Positions 45,765 to 55,128 of a stretch of 64,000 nucleotides of DNA are shown here, one piece after another. Position 1 is the stretch's first letter. Each line of letters starts with the position of its first letter. The notes under the pieces were generated by a model. It worked only from the letters and a program-made list of their open reading frames with translations, did not search any database and was not told the DNA's origin. This DNA comes from Lithobates sylvaticus (lineage: Eukaryota > Chordata > Amphibia > Anura > Ranidae), in the NCBI GenBank assembly GCA_028564925.1, contig CM053027.1, forward strand, positions 243,747,649 to 243,811,648. The letters are read 5' to 3'. A program made the translations under genes and the position numbers.

Positions 45765-46747
45765 TCCCCTGCCTTCACGTCTCAAAGAACCAACATCCTG
45801 TTGTAGGACCACAGACTGGGTACATATACCATCTGCTGCTGCTCCGGTTCTCTGGGACTCCTGGACCTCATTGTCCTCCTTTTTGTATGTACTTCTCAGC
45901 TACCAGTTTATTTGATGTCTGCCTTGGGGACCCGGGTCTTCACCAATTGAAGCAATTTCTCCTGCGTTGCCTTTATCTTTATTTTGTAATTATGATGGTA
46001 AATACATTTTGATTTGTTTTTCAGAAAATACTTGCCTATGTGTTTTAATACAAATAGCAAATCAATTTATTTTGGGGGAGTAGGCAGGTACATTTCAAAA
46101 ATACAATGTCAAAATTAACAAGGGACACCAACAACAAACAAAGGTTTACAAATAATACAGAATAATGGTGTTGTGGAAACATAACATTAAAAAAAAGGAG
46201 AGCACAAGAAAATAATACAATAATACAAATATTCTTATTAAAGAAAAAAAAAGCACTTTAAAAAATTATATCTATTTCATGCAGATCTGGCTTCAATTCT
46301 AATCTAAATATTATTCTGGAGAGACCTAGAAATAATAAAGAAATACGTTTGTAAAAACTCTGTGTGAATATAAGCAGCAAAACCACTTCATTCTTCTAGC
46401 ATTATAAAGAAGAGAATGAGCGGCGCAATGAAGAATTAAAAAAAACCCAGTGTGGAGAATCTGCTATCTCCATTACGAACGCTAGTTTTACCAGACCGAG
46501 CGGTTCCGTCTCGTAGTGGATTCTGAGCATGCGTGATTTTTGGCGTGTCGGAATTGCCTACACACGATCGGAAAATCCAATAGAAAGGTTTTCCGTTTGA
46601 AAAATTGAGAACAGGTTCTCAATTCAAAGTCCGTCGGAAATTCCGACAGAAAAAGACCGTTGACCATACACACGGTCGGAAAATCCGATGAAAGGCTCCC
46701 ATCGGACTGTTTTCATCGGAAATTCCGACCGTGTGTACGCCGCATTA

Positions 46748-47346
46748 CACTGACACAGACAGAGATCTCCTCCTCCTCTGGATCCTTCACATTCAGGTCC
46801 TTATCAGCGCCTTATCTCCTCTTCAAACCATTTAAAAAGCATGGGGGCAGAAAGAGGGAAGGAAGAACTCCATAGTGTAGTAAATTAAAACAAGGTTTTA
46901 TTCAAAGAACATTAAAAACTCACAGTTAACATTCAGTAACAGCAGCGGTTGTTGAGAACGTGTGTGATCCCGGCCGAGACCACACACACAGTGTCACCTG
47001 ACTCTACTCTCCTCACTAGTATCGTCACGTGACCTTTACGAATCCTTTGAAAAAGTCACGTGGGTGTGACAATACTAGTGAGGAGAGTAGAGTCAGGTGA
47101 CACTGTGTGTGTGGTCTCGGCCGGGATCACACACGTTCTCAACAACCGCTGCTGTTACTGAATGTTAACTGTGAGTTTTTAATGTTCTTTGAATAAAACC
47201 TTGTTTTAATTTACTACACTATGGAGTTCTTCCTTCCCTCTTTCTGCCCCCATGCTTTTTAAATGGTTTGGAGAGGAGATAAGGCGCTGATAAGGACCTG
47301 AATGTGAAGAATCCAGAGGAGGAGGAGATCTCTGGCTGTGTCAGTG
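46748..47346. repeat. Core of the palindrome, about 285-bp arms
   Basis: 46748-47033 and 47061-47346 are reverse complements. I count about three differences in 285 bases, so roughly 99% identity. The loop is flanked by GTCACGTGACC and GTCACGTGGG, which can also pair. No coding region. Confidence 0.92.
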
Positions 47347-47771
47347 TAAAGCCCCATACACACGATCGGACCGTGGACCAACTTTCCCGTGGATTTTTGT
47401 CCAAAGGGCGTTGGTCCCAAGTTGGTATTGCATACACACGGCAGGACTTTTTCAGCCAACTTTCACCAAATCACTTGGTTTTTCTGCTCTTTACCGCCAC
47501 CTTTGGTCAACTTCTGTATTGTTGTCTGATCTTTTGCATTGGTTCTGCATTGGTTTGTACAAAAGTCCGTTGGTTTTGTGTACACACGGTCGGACTTTGG
47601 TCCATCGGACTTTTGTTGGCAGAAAGTTGGTCCATTCGCACAGCCAACAAAAGTCTGATGAAACCTGGAAAAAGTTGGTCCGATGGAGCGTACACACGGT
47701 CGGATGTTGGTTCAAAACAGCTAATTTGCATGTTGGTTGTCAAAAAGTCTGATCGTGTGTACGGGCCTTAA
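47347..47771. mobile_element. PIF/Harbinger-type MITE in the right palindrome arm
   Basis: Element 47350-47768 is flanked by TAA (47347-47349, 47769-47771). The ends are AGCCCCATACACACGATCGG and, inverted, AGGCCCGTACACACGATCAG. Inner repeats of 'tacacacgg.cgga' occur at about 47430, 47580 and 47692. The ends resemble those of the three-gene element. No coding capacity. Confidence 0.85.
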
Positions 47772-48699
47772 GGCTGTTTTAACCTTTACTTAGAGGTAAG
47801 GGGCTGGGGGAAACAACAAGGATTGGCACATTATGCTGCATGGAGGAACTCACTGATATTTAGCCTAAGGAGCTTACTGCTATTTGGAGGATTCACTTCA
47901 CATATGAAATTACCACACATAGAGACTGCATTGGACTGTTGCATTTGAGCACAATTATTTTGGATCACTGCACTAATCAGCATTTTTTGCAATTGCTGTA
48001 CTTTTCTTTTTGGCCATATTTGCACATGGTATTTTGGACTTGTTCCGCAATTACTGCACTTTTCGTTTGGCATTATTTGCACACGCTTATTTGCACAATA
48101 TTTTTTTGGGTTATTCAATACCCGTCTTTAATTACGGTTTCACTTATTTATTTATATTTTTATACGATTTATGAATTTTTACGTATTTATGAAAAGTGTT
48201 TTTTTATAAGATATTGTACGCACTTTATTGTCTATTTTGCACAATATTACCTTGCACAGGAATGTTTATTTCATTATTTGATGCACTTTATGATTGAGTT
48301 TATTGGTATAGCATTATCTTTTGCTATACATTGTGGATTTTTCAAATCATTAACTTTCAGACGCTTTTAGGGAACCATCCTTTGGAGCCCCCCCTGAGGA
48401 TTGGCATCCTTCTTACTAGCAAGCGCCACATATTTTTACCTTCCTATTTTTTACATATTTATTGTATGTACTCGTAATCATCAGATCTCTAATTTATTGG
48501 CAATTTATTTATCAGCAAGTATTATCCATATTTATTTCTTCCAGCAAGTGCTGCTTGTTATTAATTAATATATATTTTTTGAATTTTTTGCTAGCGCCCC
48601 ATTTTATATATATTTGTATATATTCATTTTTATAGTGTATGGTGAACTTTACAGAACCCAGGAGACCCTTCTCCTGTATTCAATACTACAGCTCTATCC

Positions 48700-48851
48700 A
48701 CATAGACCAGTGATGGAGAACCTTGGCACCCCAGATGTTTTGGAACTACATTTCCCATGATGCTCAACTACACTACTTTTCACATGATGCTCATGTACTC
48801 TGCAGTCTCAAAACATCTGGTGTGCCAAGATTCGCCATCACTGACATAGAC
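48700..48851. mobile_element. Small hAT MITE (136 bp) with perfect 8-bp TSD
   Basis: Element 48708-48843 begins CAGTGATGGAGAACCTTGGC and ends ...GCCAAGATTCGCCATCACTG. ACATAGAC flanks both sides (48700-48707, 48844-48851). CAG...CTG ends and an octamer duplication are hAT hallmarks. Confidence 0.9.
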
Positions 48852-48914
48852 TGTTATCTCATCTCTCATCTCCTGCACACTTCAACATGCCAAATGAAAG
48901 ATCAATGCAAGATT

Positions 48915-49195
48915 AAACTTAAAGGCTAAGTTCACCTTTGTTAACTTTTTTTTTCCTCTAAATTCCAGCTCCCCTGTGTACCAATATACCATTAATGTAC
49001 TTCTTTTGCAAAAATATCAAAGCTTTCCATTAATTCTACAGACACTTACTTCACAGTCTTCATGGATGTTTGTACTATCAGATTGTATAGTTTATACAAC
49101 TAAAATTACTAGTTGCGCTTTTAGTGCCATTAATGGTTAAACGGCACACCAAACACAGAAGCAAACACACATTTTGCCATGTGAAACAAAACAAA
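48915..49195. repeat. Dispersed repeat pair, holds the empty site of the CR1 insertion
   Basis: 48915-49078 parallels 36230-36400. 49080-49195 is the reverse complement of 38259-38370 and continues across the CR1 site. Within it, 'acacattttgccatgtga' (49167-49184) shows the uninterrupted target. Confidence 0.65.
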
Positions 49196-49351
49196 AGGTA
49201 GGAATCTGCAACAAAGTTTGTTATAATCCTTGCAATGTACATAGATCACCCAGGGGGGAATGTTTTTTTTCTCAACAAAAGTGGAGTTACGCATTTTGAC
49301 TTTTATTGATACTAACTTGGTTAGTATTCCATGTCTTTCTATGATTTTACT

Positions 49352-50200
49352 TTAACTACTTGCCACCTGTGTTATAGCCCGAAAGACGTCTACAGTGCGG
49401 GCCTTAATTTCTGTAAGGGCATCCATGGAGGTCCTCCCGAGCTAGCACTGTCCTTGCGGGTTGTGAGCAGCACGCTCTGTGATCACTGAGTCTATGAGGC
49501 TCAGCTGATCACAGATCCGATTAAGGGGTCGATCCCGTCCCCTTACCACATGATCAGCTGTCAGCCAATGTCAGCCAATGTAAACAGAAGCTCGGTAATC
49601 AGTATTTTTTTCCCTCACGCTATCAATGTCACACATCTGTCCCTCACACAGAAAGCCACGGCTGCATTTCTGAGCCCACCATTGTCAGCTTCCAGTGCCC
49701 ACTTTGCCACCTACCAGTGCCACCTATAAGTACCCACCAGTGCCACCTACCAGTGCCCATAGTGCCACCTACCAGTGCCCACAGTGCCACCCATTAATGC
49801 CCACCAGTGCTGCCAATCAATGCCCATCAGTGTCTCACAATCAGTGCCACAAATCAGTGCTGCCTATCAGTGTCACCTACCAGTGCCACCCATCAGTGAT
49901 CATCTGAGCCTCATCAGCGCACATCAGTGAAGGAGAAAAATTGCCCATTTTCTAAATTTTATAACAAACTGTGAAACTTTTTTTTTTTTTTTTCCAAATT
50001 TTCTTTTTTGTTTTATTTAGTAAAAAAAAAAAAACAGCAGCAATTAAATACCACCAAAAGAAAGCTCTATTTCTGTGAAATTTAATTTGGGTACACTGTA
50101 GCATGACCACGCAAATGTCATTCAAAGAGTGACAGCATTGAAAGATGAAAATTGGCCTGGGCAGGAAGGGGATTTAAGTGCCCAGTAAGAAAGTGGTTAA
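49352..50200 (+). mobile_element. TTAA-bounded element, copy with internal minisatellite
   Basis: Element 49356-50196 lies between TTAA at 49352 and 50197. The ends CTACTTGCC and, inverted, CCACTTTCTTACTGGGC are similar. The 3' part has the family blocks 'taccaccaaaagaaagctct' and 'ggcctgggcaggaagggga'. No transposase. Confidence 0.75.
49680..49915. repeat. Minisatellite 'gccacctaccagtgccca' inside the TTAA element
   Basis: Variants of 'agtgccacctaccagtgcc' recur about ten times. The array is the reverse complement in kind of that at 29280-29560, which shows both are parts of the same family. Confidence 0.8.
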
Positions 50201-50964
50201 AGTCATGTTTAATGTGACGTTCACATTCATTAGAAACTTCTATACTAGATCAGCTGGTCATATAGCACTTTATTGCTTAAAAATCATTCTAGGTGGTGCA
50301 GGTGAATAAAAACATCTTACTTCTATGTACACAATTTGTTCATTATTATAAATTATTGCATATTAATCACATTTGTTTTTTTGCCCTTTACCTCCTAAAT
50401 CCCCTTGACTCCCATTATTTAATTAGGGCAATTTTATTTATTTTTACTTTCAGTTTGTGTTGCACCAAAAATTGCTGCTTATTTTGTTTATAGGGATAGA
50501 TGTTATTTAGCACACTTTTTTTTTTTATATATTTCTAAAGGTGCTATTGACATAAGGTTTTCACCACATGTCGGTAACAACCCATGCAATCCCTATATAT
50601 GAAGAAACCAAAACAAATAAGTTCAGAAATTAAGTTATGTGTAGGGATGGGCCAAACAGACCCCTGTTCGGTTTGCACCAGAACTTTCAAACACCGGAAA
50701 AGTTCGGACACGAATAACGAACCCCATTAATGTCAATGGGACCCAAACATCAAAAATCAAAAGTGCCCATTTTGAAAGCTTATATGCAAGTAATTGGACA
50801 TACAATGGTTATAGGGGTCTGGATCCTGCCCTGGGGGACATGTATCAATAAAAAAAATAAGTTTGTGAAAAACGTCATTTTTAAACGGGCAGTGATTTTT
50901 TTGATTTTTAAAGTGAAAGCATAAAAATGAAAAATTCCTTCCAATATCATGCCTGTGGGTCCCC

Positions 50965-51122
50965 TAAGGCTTGATTCACACCTATGCATTTTTAGTGCTT
51001 TTTGCATTTTGCAGATGTGTACTACAGAACATGTTCCATAGGCAACCATGTTAAATGTTCTGTAGTGCAAATCTGCAAAATGCAAAAAGCACTAAAAATG
51101 CATAGGTGTGAATCCAGCCTTA
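50965..51122. mobile_element. Palindromic MITE 1 of an abutting trio (158 bp)
   Basis: TAAGGCTTGATTCACACC at the left and GGTGTGAATCCAGCCTTA at the right. The whole element folds back, for example 'tgcatttttagtgctttttg' with 'caaaaagcactaaaaatgca'. It lies in the hAT element at 'gggtcccc|TAA'. Confidence 0.85.
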
Positions 51123-51548
51123 GGCTCGATTCACACTAGCGCATTTTTTGATGCATTTTGCATTTTGCAGAAATGCAGGGAAATTTTTTAACATAGGTTC
51201 CTATGGAACATGTTCACATCAATGCATTTTTGTGCCACTGCGTTTTTGGAAAGGGTCGGGGACTTTTTTTCATGCAAAATGCAGCGTTTTGCATGTAATA
51301 GAAGTCAATGGACCCGCATCCGCAAGTGCCGTGTTTTTACCGCGATTTTGCCGCGATTTGCGTTTTTTTTTACACTGTATATAGCTGGTTGCTAAGCAAC
51401 CACAGTGTAAAAAAAAAAATAGAAAAACGCAAAACGCAAATCGCGGCAAAATCGCGGTAAAAATGCGTGTCCAAAAATGTGGCAAGCACCGCAAAAAGCA
51501 CTGCAAAAACGTTTAAAAGCAAAATGCATAGATGTGAATCGAGCCTAA
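51120..51548. mobile_element. MITE 2 of the trio (429 bp)
   Basis: Ends are TTAGGCTCGATTCACACTAG and GATGTGAATCGAGCCTAA. The first TTA is shared with MITE 1 and the last TAA with MITE 3. The interior contains the hairpin 'gttgctaagcaac' and A/T runs. No coding capacity. Confidence 0.8.
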
Positions 51549-51906
51549 GGGTCCTTTCACACTGGGGCGGCAGCGGCGTCGGCGGTAAAGCAGCGCTATA
51601 TTTAGCTTTACCGTCGTTTTAGAAGTGGTATTCGGCCGCTAGCGGTGCGGTTTTAAACCCCCTAGCGGCCGAAAAAGGATTAAAAACCCCCGCAAAGCGC
51701 CGCTGCAGCGGCGGTATTGCCGCGGTATTACCGTGGTGCCCCATTGATTTCAATGGGTAGGAGCGGTATAGGAGCGGTGAATACACCGCTCCTTCACCGC
51801 TCCAAAGATGCTGCTAGCAGGACTTTTTTGACCGTCCTGCTAGCGCACCGCTCCGGTGTGAAAGCCCTCCGGCTGAAAAACGTGTGAAAGTGTGAAAGGG
51901 GCCTTA
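51546..51906. mobile_element. MITE 3 of the trio (361 bp)
   Basis: TAAGGGTCCTTTCACACTGG at the left, AGTGTGAAAGGGGCCTTA at the right. It is related to 12748-13143 and 62400-62756 ('gcgctatatttag', 'cattgatttcaatggg'). Confidence 0.8.
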
Positions 51907-52438
51907 GTCTACCTGTAAAGTGGCAGATTGGTACCATGTCTAGAATCTGCTACAGCAAAAATTGCATTTATAAAGCCAAAAAAAAAGACATTTTCACTGC
52001 AAGCTGCCTTTTATTTTGCTCAGCAACAGCTCCCCAGTAAGTATGATGAGGCCACAATATAGTGCACTGGGAACAAGATTAGAGATTTTTTGGATACACT
52101 CTGGTGTCACTGACTTTGGATAGAAGTAACCGGTACGTAAAAATTGGTCTTTGGGTGTCGGTGGCGCCTTCCCACCGTAACCCTATAGAGGTCATATTGA
52201 TGAAAGCAAGAATTGGCCTTGCTGTTAAAAGTTGCAATGATATGCACCTATCAAACAGGTGCTGGAAAATTGGTCTTTGGGTGTAAATTGTGCCCATGAA
52301 ATCTATACCAAAAACATTCTTCCAGATGAAATGATTGAACACCCTCAAAGTTAGGCAGCCTCTAAGTCTTTTTGGGATGTGCAATCTCTGTAGGACTTTA
52401 TCAGTGACATCAGCATCAGGGGCTTCATAGCTGGTAAT

Positions 52439-52652
52439 TAAGGATGAGCTCAGGCGTGTTCGAATGGTCCACGTGCAGAGCCCGCCAGGAAGTCGGCGCA
52501 GCGCTGCGCTAATCACAGGCAGTGAGACATTGCCTGGTGTGCGGCTGCAGAGATCGGGCAATGTCTCAATGCCTGGGATTAGCGCATCGCTGCGCCGACT
52601 TCCTGGCGGGCTCTGCACGTGGACCATTCGAACACGCCTGAGCTCATCCTTA
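52439..52652. mobile_element. Palindromic hAT MITE (214 bp) with perfect 8-bp TSD
   Basis: CTGGTAAT flanks both sides (52431-52438, 52653-52660). The ends are TAAGGATGAGCTCAGGCG and its complement. The arms are near-perfect over about 85 bp, including 'gagcccgccaggaagtcggc'. The end motif TARGGATGAGC resembles those of the surrounding hAT family. Confidence 0.92.
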
Positions 52653-52723
52653 CTGGTAATACAGGACTGATTCATTTTTATAACGGTCCACGGAGTCTGT
52701 GGACAGACACGTTCTATAATGAG

Positions 52724-55128
52724 TAGGGATTAGCCGAACACCCCACCGTTCGGTTCGCACCAGAATATGCGAACAGGCAAAACATTTTTTGAACACGCAA
52801 ACACCGTTAACGTCTATGGGACACAAACATGAATAATCAAAAGTGCTAATTTTAAAGGCATATGTGCATGGTATTGTCATAAAAAGTGTTTGGGGACCTG
52901 GGTCCTGCCCCAGGGTGTTGTAATGTGTTGGCCGATTTATGTGGGACTTTATGTATTATATATATGTATTGGATATATATATTCCACACACAGTATTAGT
53001 GAACAGGCCAGATATAAGTTGACAATGTTATCTGTTACCCTTTGATGTGTAAATCTTATGCAAGTTGTGTGTGTGTGAGGAATAGCCTTTTAACCTAGTA
53101 TTTATTGATGGTAATTAGACCTTGAGGCCTAACCCGGGGGGGGGGGGGGGGGCATTAATGGAAAACATTTGGTTGACCCCCCCCAGTGTCAGATCAGTAT
53201 ATGAGAAGACAGTCAGGATGTCAGGCAGTCTAGAAGATATATCTATGAGAGAAGGGTCTGGAGTCACGGGTCTAGGAGAAGATATTCCTTGTCATGTACT
53301 CTGTTGGATTTTGCCATCTGTAATAATGTTCTGTTTTGGAAGTCAATAAAATTGTCTCTCTCTGGAGAACGGGTTTTGCTGCGGGACAATACTTTTAATA
53401 ACCATATACCATCAACGAGGAACGATTATATTAGATCACTACACAGGGGACATGTATCAATGCAAAAAAAAAGTTTTAAAAACAGACGTTTTTTCGGGAG
53501 CAGTGATTTTAATAATGCTTAAAGTGAAACAATAAAAGTGTAATATTGCTTATATAACAATAACATTGTCTATAGTATGCCACTAAAGGGGTGCATGTTT
53601 CCCTTGGTTAGAACAGTCTGACAGCAAAATGACATTTCTAAAGGAAAAAAATTATTTATAACTGCTACTACAATGAATTGTCGGGTCCGACAATACACAT
53701 AACAGTTCATTGATAAAAACAGCATGGGAATTTCCCCACAGGGGAACCCCAAACCAAAATAAAAAAAAATGCGTGGGGGTCCCCCTAAATTCCATACCAG
53801 GCCCTTCAGGTCTGGTATGGATTTTAAGGGGAACCCCGCACCAAAATGTAAAAAAAAAATGGCGTGGGGTCCCCTCAAAAATCCATACCAGACCCTTATC
53901 CGAGCATGCAACCTGGCAGGCCGCAGGAAAAGAGGGGGACGAGAGAGTGCCCCCCTTGAACCATACCAGGCCACATGCCCTCAACATTGGGAGGGTGCTT
54001 TGAGGTAGCCCCTCAAAGCACCTTGTCCCCATGTTAATGGGGAGAAGGGCCTCATCCCCACAACCCTTGCCCGGTGGTTTTGGGGGTCTGGGGTGGGGGG
54101 CTTATCAGAATCTGGAACCCCCCTTTAACAAAAGGACCCCCAGATTCTGCCCCCCCCCGCGTGAATTGATAATGGGGTACAAATGTACTCCTACCATTTC
54201 ACAGAAAAAAGAGACAAAAAGGTTAAAAAACAGAAGAGCCGGTTTTTGACAAGTCCTTTATTAATTTCTTCTTCTTTCATCTTCTTTCTTCTGGTCTTCC
54301 ATCGGTGTTGTTCTTGTTCCTCCATCTTCTTCTTCTCCATCTTCTTCTTCCTCCACTCTTTTCGTCCTGCATCTTGCTCCAGGCTTCTTCTCCGCTCCGT
54401 CCTCATGATCTGCCTCTGTCTTCAGCCGTGTGACGCTTTGATTCTTCTGACACTTCTTAAATAACCCTATGGCTTTCCCACGTGATGTCAGAGGGGTGCG
54501 GGGTCACCCGTTTATGCTTTACCCGTTTTTTTTAAATTTTGGTGCGGGGTTCCTCATAAAACCCATACCAGACCTGAAGGGTCTGGTATGGATTTTGTGG
54601 AGGGCCCCCACGCATTTTTTTTATTTTGGTTCGGGGTTCCCCTGTGTGCAAATCCCCATGCCGTTTTTATCAATGAACTGTTATGTGTATTGTCGGACCC
54701 GAGAATTCATTGTAGTCGCGAGTTTTAAATTAGTTTTTTTCCTTTAGAAATTTAATTTTGCTGTCAGACTGTTCTAAACACAGGAAACATGCGCCCCTTT
54801 ACAGGCATACTATAGACACCCCCAGGTAAGAAATTTAAAGGAATATTACACTTTTATTGTTTCACTTTAAGCATTAATAAAATCACTGCTCCTGAAAAAA
54901 CTTCAGTTTTTAAAACTTTTTTTTGCATTGATACATGTCCCCTGGGGCAGGACCCAGGTCCCCAAACACTTTTTTATGACAATACCATGCATATAAGCCT
55001 TTAAAATTATCACTTTTGATTTCTCCTATAGACTTTTAAAGGGTGTTCCGCGGCGAACAGCCAATGTTCGAGTCGAACATGAGTTCGACTCGAACATGAG
55101 TTCGACTCGAACATAAAGCTCATCACTA
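52724..55128. mobile_element. Foldback non-autonomous hAT relative (2.4 kb)
   Basis: The left end is TAGGGATTAGCCGAACAC. The right end read inward is TAGTGATGAGCTTTATGTTC. Flanking octamers ataatgag and atgattag agree at 6 of 8 bases. The arms 52724-53850 and 54536-55128 pair over long stretches, for example 'cataacagttcattgataaa' and its complement. The middle has a CTT-rich run (54260-54370). It splits the hAT transposase gene. It contains the solo LTR at 52916-53443; without it the element is about 1.9 kb. Confidence 0.8.
52916..53443 (+). mobile_element. Solo LTR (528 bp) with 5-bp target duplication
   Basis: The block begins TGTTGTAATG, ends ATCACTACA, and is flanked by CAGGG on both sides (52911-52915, 53444-53448). 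AATAAA lies near its 3' end (about 53345). The empty site 'gccccaggggacatgtatc' can be read from the paired arm near 54937-54955. No internal retroviral genes remain, so it is a fossil. The family is unresolved (retrovirus or other LTR element). Confidence 0.8.

Larger units (their letters stand above)
39495..46747. mobile_element. Complete-looking PIF/Harbinger transposon with three genes
   Basis: The element runs from TAATGCCTCGTACACACG (39495) to CGTGTGTACGCCGCATTA (46747). Flanks are TAA on the left and TTA on the right, one substitution from a TTA duplication. The ends carry several ACACACGRTCGGA motifs (39506, 39573, 46561, 46669, inverted at 46725). Inside are a DDE transposase (plus), a Myb/SANT-like gene (minus) and a MADF gene (plus), all with open frames and canonical splice sites. 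At 7.25 kb it is longer than most Harbinger elements. 45765-46485 is AT-rich and empty. Confidence 0.85.
38630..48637. repeat. Large palindrome, arms split by Harbinger-type insertions
   Basis: The left arm is 38630-39494 plus 46748-47033. The right arm is 47061-47346 plus 47772-48637. Reading inward, 'atgtggcgcttgctagtaag' (left) and 'cttactagcaagcgccacat' (right) are complements, as are 'ccccttacctctaagtaaag' and 'ctttacttagaggtaagggg'. Arm identity looks like 98-99% where compared. The centre has a 30-40 base loop. The outer edges fade in AT-rich DNA, and no target duplication was found. It may be a foldback transposon or an inverted duplication. Confidence 0.85.

Noticed and set aside
39495-46747. 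Reading the Harbinger element as a host gene cluster
   Set aside because: The three genes lie between matching inverted ends, inside a palindrome interrupted at a TAA/TTA site, and encode a transposase.
52079-52675. 198-codon minus-strand open frame
   Set aside because: It runs through the 214-bp palindromic MITE and hAT gene remnants, so it is a chimera of insertion and pseudogene, not a gene.
53570-54032. Overlapping frames of about 100-134 codons on both strands
   Set aside because: They lie in the arms and loop of the foldback hAT relative and show no protein family.
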